Below are positions 33,732-43,410 of a stretch of 64,000 nt of DNA, one piece after another (within the stretch, counting starts at the first letter, position 1; each line of letters begins with the position of its first letter). The translations under genes and the position numbers were made by a program. The notes beneath the pieces are model-generated. The model ran no database searches, had not been told where the DNA came from, and saw only the letters and a program-made list of their open reading frames with translations. Source of the stretch: CAWDVK01 sp963805715 (GTDB taxonomy: Bacteria > Actinomycetota > Actinomycetes > Streptosporangiales > Streptosporangiaceae); the NCBI GenBank assembly GCA_963805715.1, contig CAWDVK010000020.1, forward strand, positions 744,001 through 808,000. The letters run 5' to 3'.

Positions 33732-34166
33732 ATGCCGATCTACGAGCTGCGCTGCGGTCGCGGGCACAGCTTCGAGGTGATCCAGTCCTTCACCGCGCCG
33801 CTGCCCGCCTGCCCCGACTGCGGCGGCGGGACCGCGAAGGTCCCGTCCCGGTTCGGCATCGCCGGCCGGGCGGCGCTGCCCCCGCCGGCCGAGGCGATGC
33901 CGCAGACCTGGCGGGGCACCTATAACGGCAACCGTGAGTACGTCACGTCGCTGCGGCGCACCGCCGAGCAGCGCAGGGACCTGGAGGACCGCCACCCTGA
34001 GCTGGCCGGCGACCGGCGCCCTATCCTGGCCCATGAAGGACGCTACGAGGCCGCGCCCCTGCGGGCCGGCGACGCGCAGCCGAGCGCGCCGCCGCCGGCC
34101 GACCGCGGCGCGCATCAGCACCCGCACGCCAGGAGTCACCCGCATCAGCATCATCCCGCGCCCTGA
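33732..34166 (+). CDS. FmdB-like zinc ribbon with His-rich tail
   Basis: A 144-residue protein whose first ~45 residues are an FmdB-type ribbon (MPIYELRCGRGHSFEV, ACPDCGGGTAKVPSRFG). The first knuckle lacks the usual second Cys; a Gly-His pair sits there instead, so the site may be Cys-His-Cys-Cys. The tail is disordered and ends with about eight histidines interspersed with prolines, suggesting metal binding. FmdB proteins are small regulators or accessory factors of nearby amidase or redox operons. It starts 2 nt after the HOT gene, so it belongs to the same transcript. Confidence 0.75.
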   Translation: MPIYELRCGRGHSFEVIQSFTAPLPACPDCGGGTAKVPSRFGIAGRAALPPPAEAMPQTWRGTYNGNREYVTSLRRTAEQRRDLEDRHPELAGDRRPILAHEGRYEAAPLRAGDAQPSAPPPADRGAHQHPHARSHPHQHHPAP

Positions 34167-37073
34167 CCGCCGCGGCGCCGCCGGTGGCGGCGCCGCGAGC
34201 CGTGCCGCGGAACGGCGCGGGCCCGGGCCGGCCAGCGCCCGGGGCGCGTCCCCGGCCGAGCTGGTCGCGGCCATCAGCCGGGCCGGCGTCGCCAACGTCA
34301 GCGGCAGCGCCCTGGACCGGGCCACGTACTCGTCGGACGCCTCCGCCTACCGGGTCGTGCCGGCGGTGGTCGCGGCGCCGCGGCACGCCGATGAGGTGGC
34401 GGCGGTGATCGAGGCGTGCCGACCGCTCGGCGTGCCGGTGACCTGCCGCGGCGCCGGGACATCCATCGCCGGCAACGCAGTGGGGACCGGCGTCGTGCTG
34501 GACTTCAGCAGGCACCTGAACCGGGTGCTCAGCGTCGACGCAGACGCCCGCACCGCGGAGGTCCAGCCCGGCGTGATCCAGGCGCAGCTGCAGGCCGCCG
34601 CCGGGCCGGCCGGCCTGCGGTTCGGGCCGGACCCGTCCAGCTACACCCGGTGCACGATCGGCGGGATGATCGGCAACAACGCCTGCGGCTCGCGGGCCCT
34701 CGCCTACGGGCGGACCTCCGACAACGTGCTGGCCCTCGACGTGCTGACCGCCGCCGGCCAGCGGCTCTGGCTCGGCGAGCCGGCGGCCAGCCCGGCCCTG
34801 GCGCCCCGGCCGAGCTGGCCGCGCTGCACGAGGCAGTCCGGTCCGGGCTGGCCGCCATCCGGACCGAGCTGGGCCGCTTCGGCCGGCAGGTCTCCGGTTA
34901 CGCGCTCGAGCACCTGCTGCCCGAGCGGGGGTTCAACGTCCGGCGCGCCCTGGTCGGCAGCGAGGGCACCCTCGCCGTGGTGCTGGGCGCTACCGTCCGC
35001 CTGGTCCAGGACCCTCCGTGCCGTGTGCTCGCCGTGCTCGGCTACCCGGACATGGCGTCAGCGGCGGACGCCGCGGCGGGTCTCCTGCGGCACGGGCCGA
35101 CCGCGTGCGAGGGCCTGGACTCACGCATCGTGGAGGTGGTGCGGGCCGCGCGGGGCCCGCACGCGGTGCCGGGCCTGCCGCGCGGGTCAGGCTGGCTCTT
35201 CCTCGAGTTCGCCGCGGACACCGAGGCCGCCGCGGCGGATCTCGCGGCCCGCGCGCTGCCGGACGCGGACGCGCTGGACAGCGCCGTGGTCACCGATCGC
35301 GCGCACGCCAGCGCGCTGTGGCGGATCCGGGAGGACGGCGCCGGGCTGGCCGGGCGCACGCCGGAGGGCAAGCCCGCCTACCCCGGCTGGGAGGACTCGG
35401 CCGTCCCGGCCGCTTCGCTCGGCCCGTACCTGCGCGAGCTGGAGGAGCTGCTCCGCCGGTACGAGCTGACCGGGCTCCCCTACGGGCATTTCGGCGATGG
35501 CTGCCTGCACCTGCGGCTGGACTTCCCGCTGCAGGCACCCGACGGCGCCCGGCTGCTGCGCAGCTTCCAGCTCGAGGCCGCCCGGCTGGTCGCCCGCTAC
35601 GGCGGCTCGCTGTCCGGGGAGCACGGGGACGGCCGCGCCCGCAGCGAGCTGCTGCCGGTCATGTACTCGCCCGCGGTGCTGGCGCTGTTCAGCCAGGTCA
35701 AGGCAGCGTTCGATGCTGCCGACCTGCTCAACCCCGGCGTCCTGGTCCGGCCCCGGCCGCTGGACGCCGACCTGCGGGCGCCCGCGGCCCGGCCGCTGCG
35801 CGAGTCGCTGGCGCTGGCTTACCGGCACGACGGGGGTGACTTCTCCGCAGCGGTGCACCGCTGCACCGGCGTGGGCAAGTGCCGGGCGGACTCGGCCGCG
35901 ACCGGCGGCGTGATGTGCCCGTCGTACCTGGCCACCAGGGATGAAGAGGATTCCACCAGGGGCCGGGCCCGCGTCCTGCAGGAAATGATCAATGGCTCCC
36001 TGGTCACCGGGGGCTGGCGGGCTCCTGAGGTACACGACGCCCTCGACCTGTGCCTGTCCTGCAAGGCGTGCGCCGCTGAGTGCCCGGCCGGGGTCGACAT
36101 GGCCGCCTACAAGGCGGAGGTCCTGCATCAGGCCTACCGGCGCCGCCTGCGCCCGCGATCCCACTACGCGCTCGGCCAGCTGCCGCGCTGGGCCCGGCTG
36201 GCCTCGGTCGCCCCCGGTGCGGCAAACGCGGCACTCTCGGTGCCCGCGGTCGCCCGGCTGGCGCGGCTCGCGGCCGGGATGGATCAGCGCCGTCAGCTGC
36301 CCGCGTTCGCGGGGACCCCGTTCCGCGAGTGGCACCGCGCTCGCTCCGGCGCGGGCAGGCCGTCAGCCGGCCAGCCGGTCGTGCTGCTGGCCGATACCTT
36401 CACCAGCTACTTCGCGCCCGAGATCGGCGCGGCCGCGACGCGGCTGCTGGAGGACGCGGGCTTCAGCCCCTCGCTGCCCCGCCGGGGCACGTGCTGCGCC
36501 ATCACCTGGATCTCGACCGGCCAGCTGGACGCGGCCCGCCGCATCCTGCGGCGCACCATCGCGGACCTGCTCCCGGCGGCCGAGGCCGGCATCCCCATCG
36601 TCGGCCTGGAACCCTCCTGCACGGCCGCACTGCGCTCGGACGCCGTCGAGATCCTGGACTCCCCGGCCGCGAGGACCGTAGCGGCCTCCATCCGGACGCT
36701 GGCCGAGGTACTGACAGGCGCGCCGGGCTGGCGGCCGCCGCGCCTGGACGGGATGACGGTCATCGCCCAGCCGCACTGCCATCAGTCCGCGGTCATGGGC
36801 TGGGATGCCGACGCGGCCCTGCTGCGGCGCTGCGGCGCGCAGGTCACCCGCATCGCCGGCTGCTGCGGCCTGGCCGGCAATTTCGGCGTCGAGCAGGGCC
36901 ACTACCAGGTGTCCGTGGCCATCGCCGAGCGCGGCCTGCTGCCCGCGGTCCGGCAGGCGCCGCAGGATGCGGTGGTGCTCGCCGACGGATTCTCCTGCCG
37001 CACCCAGCTGGCGGACCTGGCCAGCCAGCCGGCGATGCACCTCGCCGAGCTGCTGGACGGCAGGAGATCCTGA
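34033..37073 (+). pseudogene. YdiJ-like FAD/Fe-S D-2-hydroxyacid dehydrogenase, frameshifted
   Basis: Two frames form one ~950-residue protein. The first covers the FAD domain start (VPVTCRGAGTSIAGNAVG, SSYTRCTIGGMIGNNACGS) to ~34806; the second gives RALVGSEGTLAVVLGATV, LPYGHFGDGCLHLRLDFPL, GSLSGEHGDGRARSELL, then 4Fe-4S motifs (CTGVGKCRA, CLSCKACAAECPAG) and CCG-type domains (RRGTCCAITW, IAGCCGLAGNFG). Adding one C to the C4 run at 34804-34807 restores the frame. E. coli YdiJ of this architecture oxidises D-2-hydroxyglutarate. The start is unclear: ATG 34033 lies inside the FmdB-like gene. Confidence 0.82.
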
Positions 37074-37107
37074 AGGCCGGGCGGTCCCCCTGCCCGTGGG
37101 CCGCCCC

Positions 37108-37455
37108 CTACAAGCTGAGGTGAACGCGAAGCGCCTGGTCGAGCTCGGCGAGCAGCGCTGCGGGCAGCCGGCCGACGCGGCTGCCCACGCGCTCGGCCGC
37201 GACCGAGCGGACCTGCTCGGCTTGCGCCTTCGAGTCCTGCGCGAGTCCCGTCTGGCGGGCCGGCAGCAGCACCTGGAACGGGTAGACGCGTGCGGTGCTC
37301 GAGGTGACCGGCACCACGGTGATCACCCCGCGGCGCAGCCGGGTTGCCGTGGCATTGGCGGCATCGTTGCTGACGATGACCGCCGGGCGGGTCCTACTGG
37401 CCTCTGATCCGCGCGCAGGGTCGAGGCTGACGGTGACGATCTCGCCGCGGCGCAT
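37108..37455 (-). CDS. MazF/PemK-like toxin
   Basis: A 115-residue MazF-fold ribonuclease: MRRGEIVTVSLDPARGSEASRTRPAVIVSND holds the conserved beta hairpin with the catalytic-type Arg, GVITVVPVTSST the following strand, and SKAQAEQVRSVAAERVG the substrate loop. It would cleave mRNA when not bound by its partner. The ATG shares one base with the stop of the upstream antitoxin gene (TGATG), the usual coupling of such pairs. Confidence 0.9.
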   Translation of the reverse strand: MRRGEIVTVSLDPARGSEASRTRPAVIVSNDAANATATRLRRGVITVVPVTSSTARVYPFQVLLPARQTGLAQDSKAQAEQVRSVAAERVGSRVGRLPAALLAELDQALRVHLSL

Positions 37456-37676
37456 CAGCTCTCCATGCCGTCAGCGGCAACGGCTTCCCACGGCCCGGCG
37501 TCATCGGAGCGGGCCCAGGAAGCCCAGGCTTCCTCGTACGCTTCCTCAAGCTGGCTCTCCCGCAGCAGCCCGACCGCCTGGTGCAGGGCTGCCGAGCGGG
37601 ACTCTATCCCCCGGCTTCGGGCGTAGGCGTCGAGGAACTCGACATCCTCCTCCGGCAGGCTAACACTCACTTTCAT
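37455..37676 (-). CDS. Ribbon-helix-helix antitoxin of MazE/ParD type
   Basis: A 73-residue protein with an N-terminal ribbon-helix-helix (MKVSVSLPEEDVEFLDAYA, SRSAALHQAVGLLRE) and an acidic, Trp-rich C-terminal tail that should bind the toxin. It precedes the MazF-like gene with a 1-nt overlap, and a dyad lies just before its start for autoregulation. Confidence 0.88.
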   Translation of the reverse strand: MKVSVSLPEEDVEFLDAYARSRGIESRSAALHQAVGLLRESQLEEAYEEAWASWARSDDAGPWEAVAADGMES

Positions 37677-37684
37677 ACCATTAA

Positions 37685-37712
37685 TGCTACCTGCGGTACG
37701 ACCAGGGTAGCA
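37685..37712. promoter_or_regulatory. Toxin-antitoxin operator dyad
   Basis: TGCTACC (37685-37691) and GGTAGCA (37706-37712) form a perfect 7-bp inverted repeat with 14-nt spacer, 8 nt upstream of the antitoxin start. Ribbon-helix-helix antitoxins bind such sites; assignment is by position. Confidence 0.6.
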
Positions 37713-37745
37713 ACGCTGCCGGCGGCAGCCGGTGACAGCCAGGGA

Positions 37746-38540
37746 CTAGCCCGCGATCGCGGCATGCATGTCGGCGGCGACCTGCGCGAATGGGGCGGGG
37801 CTCACCGCGATGGTGCCGCTGTAGGGGTATTCCATCAGCAGGATCAGCACCAGGCTGGCGCCGATCAGGATGGCCACGCTGGCCACCATGGTGTAGTGCA
37901 GCCATGCGCTCGGGATGCCGAGCAGCAGGCAGAACGCCAGGGTCACGGCACTGGCCAGGATGACGACCAGCCAGAGTAAGGCGGGTATGTTCTGGCCGGA
38001 GAGGTCCAGGCGCTGCTGGCGCGCCTCCCCGACCTCGTCGATCTGCGTCAGCATCGTCCCGAGGAATCCCTCGTCGGCGAGGTTACGCACCCTGAGCCGC
38101 TGCACGGCCGTCACCAGCTGGTCGAGATCGTTCTGCGTCACGGGGCTGTCCTCTCCCCTGGCCATCTCCTTCCACTCCACTGTCGCGACGGAATCCGAGT
38201 ACTGAGCGACCAGGTCCCGGATCCTGTTCTGGGAAGCCGATCCGAAGGCGCCGCTGAATTCCGCGAGATCGCGCAGATTGACCGTTTCCGTGTGCACGGT
38301 GTCAGCAGCGGAAACGTACTGGTCCCATAACGTGATGACCATGAACCCGGCAATGATCGCATAGACCACCGCGACGACCGCGCCGAGAAAGCCGGCCGCC
38401 TCGTTCTGCTCTCCCCCGACCAGGCTCGGGGCTCGCTGCCGGAGGACGCGCTGGACCAGTACCGCCAGCGCAGGGACTCCGATGACGGCCACCGCCACCA
38501 GCCCCCACGCCGGCACGTTCTGCACGATCCACCTGGGCAC
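37746..38540 (-). CDS. DUF4239 membrane protein
   Basis: A 264-residue membrane protein of the DUF4239 (bestrophin-like) family, with helices at residues ~10-30 (WGLVAVAVIGVPALAVLV), ~50-75 (FLGAVVAVVYAIIAGFMVI), ~180-200 and ~210-230 and a helical domain in between (VNLRDLAEFSGAF, RLRVRNLADEGFLGTML). GTG 38540 is preferred over the upstream in-frame start because the earlier residues are not membrane-like. Function is unknown; ion-channel relatives are suggested for the family. Confidence 0.75.
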   Translation of the reverse strand: MPRWIVQNVPAWGLVAVAVIGVPALAVLVQRVLRQRAPSLVGGEQNEAAGFLGAVVAVVYAIIAGFMVITLWDQYVSAADTVHTETVNLRDLAEFSGAFGSASQNRIRDLVAQYSDSVATVEWKEMARGEDSPVTQNDLDQLVTAVQRLRVRNLADEGFLGTMLTQIDEVGEARQQRLDLSGQNIPALLWLVVILASAVTLAFCLLLGIPSAWLHYTMVASVAILIGASLVLILLMEYPYSGTIAVSPAPFAQVAADMHAAIAG

Positions 38541-39489
38541 GGCCCTGCATTCCCCCGCTCGCCATCCTGACTGGCAGGCACTGACTCTAGGGCCCCGCCC
38601 GCCGGCGGGCGAGCATGAGAGCCAACACGGCGATGCCATTCAAGACGATGCCATCAGGGGTAATGCGCGCGAATGACGTGCTACTCCCAGGCGAATGCCG
38701 GCTGCTCGAAGTGCGCGACCCTGGTCCCGATGCCGTGCAGCGCCACCTGGCAGAACTGATAGACGATCGCCGCGGTCGCCGCATGCAGGTATCCGCCGAG
38801 CAGCGGCGGCTGAATGGCCGGCGCCTGCGATTCAGGAATGCGCAGCCGCCCCTGTCGGCCATCGGGAGCACTTGCCCTATTTTGGGGTCATGAGCGCGGG
38901 CCCGGCTTCCAGGATCAGTGACGCGATCACCGGCACGGCCGGGACTGCTGCCCGCCCCGCAGGGCCAGCACGCAGCCGCCGTCGACCGCGCCATCACCGC
39001 GTGGCTGCGCCACCATTTCGCTGATCGCTGATACCCGCCGCGGCGCTGCGCGTCAGCACAGGGGCCGCGGAAAACGCCACCGCGTCCGCGGCGACCGGGC
39101 ACGGACGGCCGCCCCGAGCGCGGCCGTGCTGGCGCGATCCGCGGAAACCCAACTCCGGTAACGGTTACGCACGGGTAACATGACATCTGTCCCGCGCTGG
39201 GTCCTCTCCCCCCAGGGGCCTGGCGCGGGATTTTTGCCTGCCCGCTGCCCGGAGGCCGAATCTCTCTTGGCCGAAACTAACGACCAGCGTCGCTCTGACC
39301 TGCTTAAATAGTGGATCTGAGCGGCTGGTCGGACGTCTGAGACGCGACGAGGGGGGCCGATCATCCCTCGGCCGGCTGGCGTCCAAGACAGTGGCGCTGT
39401 CCGGCTTTCTGCCTTGCGCGGGGGATATCGCAGCCGCCCGGCCGCGGCACGCTGGCGCAGGCGCCCGGGCCCGCGCCCGCGCTGGGAGC
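38541..39489. other. Long region without an intact gene
   Basis: About 950 bases hold no gene I can support. Two protein-tail-like pieces are visible: on the minus strand a C-terminus ending GTRVAHFEQPAFAWE (stop near 38682), and on the plus strand a hydrolase-like tail (AAAVDRAITAWLRHHFADR, stop near 39031). GTAACGGTTAC at 39158-39168 and another GTAAC at 39175-39179 precede the hairpin at 39190. It looks like a graveyard of gene ends with one possible small RNA. Confidence 0.5.
39190..39235 (+). terminator. Rho-independent terminator with T5 tract
   Basis: TCCCGCGC (39190-39197) pairs with GCGCGGGA (39223-39230), extended inward by G:C and G:U pairs, and is followed directly by TTTTT (39231-39235). 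This is the only terminator in the window with a clear U-tract, yet no plus-strand gene precedes it; it may end a small RNA. Confidence 0.75.
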
Positions 39490-39912
39490 TCATTCAGGCG
39501 GAAGTGCCGCGATGACCGGAAATCCTGCCCCGGCCTGACCGGCGTCGCGCTGTCCCTGGCGGCGCGCGAGTAGCGCGATCACCCCGATGCTGATCCAGCC
39601 GACCGCAATGGCGAGCCAGAAGCTCACGATGCGGAACACCAGCGCTGCCGAGAACGCCGGCACCCGGCCCGCGCCGTAGGCGGCCAGGATGACCGCGAGG
39701 CTGCCCTCCACGATGCCGATACCGCCCGGGATGATGGGCACCGATCCGGCGACCTGAGCCACCCCGTACGCCAGCAGCACGCCGTGCCAGGGAATCGCCG
39801 CATGGACGGCGCTGAAGCTGCAGAGCAGGCAGAGGAAGTCGCAGCACCACACCGCGGTGGCGATGGCCACGATGCCCGCCGCCCCTGGAGTGCTCAGCGG
39901 GATCGCCCGCAT
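39490..39912 (-). pseudogene. Lysyl-PG synthase-type (UPF0104) membrane protein, C-terminal part
   Basis: The 140-residue frame has four helices and the family motif SVPIIPGGIGIVEGSLAVILAAYG, plus ALVFRIVSFWLAIAVGW, which belong to the C-terminal part of flippase-like/LPG synthase transmembrane proteins of ~330 residues. The ATG at 39912 is internal to the family alignment, and the sequence upstream on the minus strand (39913-40289) has no further family motifs, so the N-terminal half is lost. Confidence 0.8.
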
Positions 39913-40289
39913 CCGCGCCAGCGTGGCCTCAACCCGAGCGCCGACGGCACCGCGACCTCGTCCGCCACGCTATCCACGCTACCGACTGCGGCCAGCACCC
40001 GGTGGATCAGCGTCATGGCTGCGCAGATGCTGTTGCTGTATCCGCAGCAGGGACGCATCGACGTTGTTCGCAGCCGGGCGTTCCCGTGGTTCGCGGCCAG
40101 TCGGAGCGCAGCAGCGGGCCAGCCGCCGGGGCCTGACACCATGGAGTCCGCGAGGCCAGGCCGACGCAGCCCGCCGAGGCCGCCCGCCGACGCAGCCCCG
40201 CCGGGGCAGCCGCAAAGGCAGAGCGCGACGCCGAGGCCGCCCGGCGAGAGCCGGCGAGCAGGGCCGCACGGAGCAAGGAGGCCAGGGAT
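39913..40289. other. Intergenic region with dispersed element
   Basis: About 380 bases between the truncated membrane protein and the sulfatase. It holds copy 2 of the dispersed element; an AAGGAGG site at its end (40275-40281) serves the sulfatase TTG start. Nothing else recognised. Confidence 0.5.
40027..40068. repeat. Dispersed 42-bp element, copy 2
   Basis: Matches 34 of 42 bases of the copy at 7682-7723, same orientation, with GCTGTATCCGCAGCAG identical in both. Confidence 0.6.
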
Positions 40290-42582
40290 TTGCGACAGGA
40301 ATTCGGCGGCCGTATCGGCCGGGACTGGCGCGACTCGGTGCCGTGGTGGCCTGCCGACGGCTCCGCCCGCCGGGGCCCCGAACGTGGTCCTGGTGGTGCT
40401 CGACAACGTCGGCTACGCCCAGCTGGGCTGCTATGGCTCCGACATCGAGACGCCCGTGCTGGACGGCCTGGCCGCGGGCGGCGTGCGGCTGTCGAACTTC
40501 GCCACGACATCACTCTGCTCGCCGACCCGCGCCTGCCTGCTCACCGGCCGGAACCACCATCGCAGCGGCATGGGGCGGGTAGCCGACCTGGCCGTCGGGT
40601 ATCCGGGCTACTGGGGCAGGCCGCCGCGCGAGAACGGCTACCTGTCGGAGATCCTGCGCGCGGCCGGCTACGCCACCTACGCGGTCGGGAAATGGCACCT
40701 GTCCCCCGAGGACGAGACGAACATGGCCGCGTCCCGCGCGACCTGGCCGCTGGCCCGCGGGTTTGACCGCTGGTACGGCTTCCACGGCGGCGAGACGCAC
40801 CAGTTCGTGCCCGCGCTGTATTGCGACAACCACTCGGTCCGGCCGCCCGCCTCGATCGAGGATGGCTACCACCTCACCGATGACCTGGCCGACCGCGCGA
40901 TCGAGTTCCTCGGCGACCTGCGGGCCGTCGACGCCGGCCGGCCGTTCTTCCTGTACTTCGCGACCGGCGCCTGCCACTCGCCGCACCAGCCCCCGCCGCG
41001 CTGGCGCGAGCGCTACCGCGGGCGCTTCGGCCTCGGCTGGGACGCCTGGCGGGAGCAGGCCTTCGCGCGCCAGCTGTCGGCGGGCCTGTTCCCGTCATCG
41101 ACGGCCCTGTCCCCGCGACCGGACTGGGTGCCGGCCTGGGACTCCATCGGCGCGCAGGGGCAGGCGGTCGCGGCGCGGTTCATGGAGTGCTTCGCCGGCT
41201 TCCTCTCGCACGCCGACGAGCAGGTCGGCCGGGTGCTGGCCTTCCTGGACGAGCTGGGCGAGCGCGAGAACACGATCGTCGTGGTGGTGTCGGACAACGG
41301 CGCGAGCGCCGAGGGCGGGGCCTCGGGGTCGATCAACGACGTGCGCATGCTGAACCTTGACCCGGCGCCGGAGGAGGAGATGCACGCGCGGCTGGACGAG
41401 ATCGGCGGCCCGCGCACGCACAACAACTACCCGTGGGGCTGGACCATGGCGGGCAACACCCCGTTCCGCCGCTGGAAGCGCGAGGTGCACCAGGGCGGCA
41501 TCGCCGACCCGTGCATCATCTCCTGGCCGGCCGGCGACATCGAGCAAGGCGCGATCCGCGGCCAGTTCACCCACGCCATCGACATCCTGCCCACCCTGGC
41601 CGAGCTGGCCGGCGTCGCGCTGCCGGCTGAGATCGACGGCGTCACGCAGAGCGCCATCGACGGCGTGAGCTTCGCCTGCCTGCTGCCGGCCGGCGGGGCC
41701 GAGGCGCCCGAGCGGCACCAGACGCAGTACTTCGAGATGTTCGGCTCCCGCGCGATCTACCACCAGGGCTGGAAGGCGGTCACGTTCCACCCGATCGGGC
41801 CGCTCTACGACGACCAGGATCCGAACGCGCCATTCGAAACGGATACCTGGGAGCTGTACCACGTGGCGGAGGACCTGTCGGAATCACGGAATCTGGCCGA
41901 TCAGCACCCCGACCTGCTGCGCGAGCTCATCGGCCGGTGGTGGCAGGAGGCCGAGCGCAACCAGGTCCTGCCGCTCGACAACCGGGTGCTGTGGGCCGTC
42001 GTGCACCCCAAGCCGGACCGTCGCCGCCCGCGCGAGCGGTTCCGCTACTTCCAGGGCGGCGCCCAGGTGCCGGAGTCCGTCGCGGTGAACGTGCGGAACC
42101 GCTCGCACGCGCTGGTCGCCAACGTCGTCATCGCTGATCCCGGCCGGGCCGACGGCGTGCTGCTGGCCATGGGGTCGGCTCTGGGCGGCTGGTCGCTGCA
42201 CATCATCGGCGGGCGGATCCGCTACGTCCACAACCTGTACGGGAAGGAACGGCACGTCGTCGAGTCGGCCGAGACCCTCACGGCCGGAGACCACCGCATC
42301 GGGTACGCCTTCACCAAGGACGACGGCCTGGGCGGCACCGGCGTGCTGAGCTGCGACGGGCGCGAGGTCGGCCGGGCGGTCATACCCCGGTTCACCCCGT
42401 CCGGGTTCAACGGCGTCGGCGCCGGCCTGACCTGCGGCTACGAGTGGGGCCCGGCGGTCGGCGACGGTTACACGGCGCCGTTCCGCTTCCCCGGCACGAT
42501 CCGCCGCGCCCTGGTCGAGACGCGGGGCCCGGTCGTCCGCGACCCGCTGGCCGAGCTCGAGGCCATTCTCTCCGAGCAGTGA
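40290..42582 (+). pseudogene. Second arylsulfatase, frameshifted near the N-terminus
   Basis: TTG 40290 has a strong AAGGAGG 8 nt upstream and gives RQEFGGRIGRDWRDSVPWWPADG, then the frame is lost; the main frame resumes within ~15 codons with PAGAPNVVLVVLDNVGYAQLGCYG and stays open to 42582. Removing one C from the run near 40366-40369 joins them. The body has LCSPTRACLLTGRNHH (formylglycine Cys), VVSDNGASAEGG, YPWGWTMAGNTPFRRWKRE and the same C-terminal beta domain as the first sulfatase, so the two are paralogues ~11 kb apart. Confidence 0.85.
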
Positions 42583-42629
42583 CTTTCTCCTGCGGGTCAC
42601 TCCGGCGGCCGCCGCCGTCCCGATCCGCG

Positions 42630-42741
42630 GGGCAACCAGCGGCTGACCGCCATGACCGGGGCGGTCCTGCTGGTCCTGGCCTTGCTCACCTGCCACCTGG
42701 CCGCCAGGTGGGGCGGCTTCTTCGCCGGCAGCATCCTCTAG
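42630..42741 (+). pseudogene. Membrane-protein helix remnant
   Basis: RGNQRLTAMTGAVLLVLALL and a short tail to TAG at 42739-42741 look like the start of a DUF4405-type membrane helix found in molybdopterin or ferric reductase membrane proteins. Only ~37 residues exist, so it is a fragment if real. Confidence 0.35.
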
Positions 42742-43025
42742 GCGGCAGCCCCGCCACGTGACGACCTGCCGCGCCAGCCCACGTACCCGGCCGCTACCAG
42801 GCAGATCAGGCCGACGACGAGGGCAATGCCGCCACGTGCGGGACGGTGATCACGAGCCCGGGATGCCGGGTGGGTGATCGTGCCCAGGATGCTGGGCAGC
42901 GACTTCGCCGGCTCGGTGAAGTACAGGATCGCGGCGATGATCGCCAGGACGGCGATGATCACCAGGATGACAACGACGATCGTGCTGCCGGCGGCCCGGC
43001 CGCTCTCTGTGTTGCGATGGACCAC
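42738..43025 (-). CDS. Small two-helix membrane protein
   Basis: A 95-residue protein with helix 1 at residues ~14-36 (STIVVVILVIIAVLAIIAAILYF), an amphipathic linker YFTEPAKSLPSILG, and helix 2 at ~65-83 (GGIALVVGLICLVAAGYVGW). The YFTEPAKSLPS segment recurs in small actinobacterial membrane proteins of unknown function. GGGGGGAC precedes the ATG. Confidence 0.75.
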   Translation of the reverse strand: MVHRNTESGRAAGSTIVVVILVIIAVLAIIAAILYFTEPAKSLPSILGTITHPASRARDHRPARGGIALVVGLICLVAAGYVGWRGRSSRGGAAA

Positions 43026-43410
43026 GTGTCCCCCCCGAGAAGTGCGGGGACGCGCCGCTGGCCGGGACTCGCTCCCGTCGCCGGGCCATTGCTCCCGCTG
43101 CGGCAGCTCCGCGCTGCCGCGCCCGTGCCGATCCCCCTACCAGCCTGCCCTGGACGCACCTCCGCTAGACAGGTCCCATCGAGACGGCCTGCCCGGGCCA
43201 CGCTGATGCTGGCGCGATTTGCCTGATCTCATCCGTGCTGGGATACATCGTCCAGCCTGATGCTCGCGACGGCGGTCACGCTGTCGTCTCTGAACGTCTG
43301 GTCCCTCTGGTCCGGCACGTACGACGAGGCGCCGGTGACATTCCGAGCGCTCTTTCTGTCCTGGCAGGGTGAGCGGCCAGCAGGTCGGCCGGCCTTGGCT
43401 CCCGGCTACG
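43026..43410. other. Intergenic region without a recognised gene
   Basis: About 385 bases between a small membrane protein gene and a methyltransferase remnant. Frames are short and lack family features. Confidence 0.45.

Noticed and set aside
38682..38880. Minus-strand C-terminus ending GTRVAHFEQPAFAWE.
   Set aside because: Protein-like, but no family recognised and no upstream continuation in frame; left within the region note.
39100..39235. c-di-AMP (ydaO-like) or other riboswitch ahead of the U-tract terminator.
   Set aside because: I could not match the conserved core of a known actinobacterial riboswitch, and no downstream gene on that strand exists.
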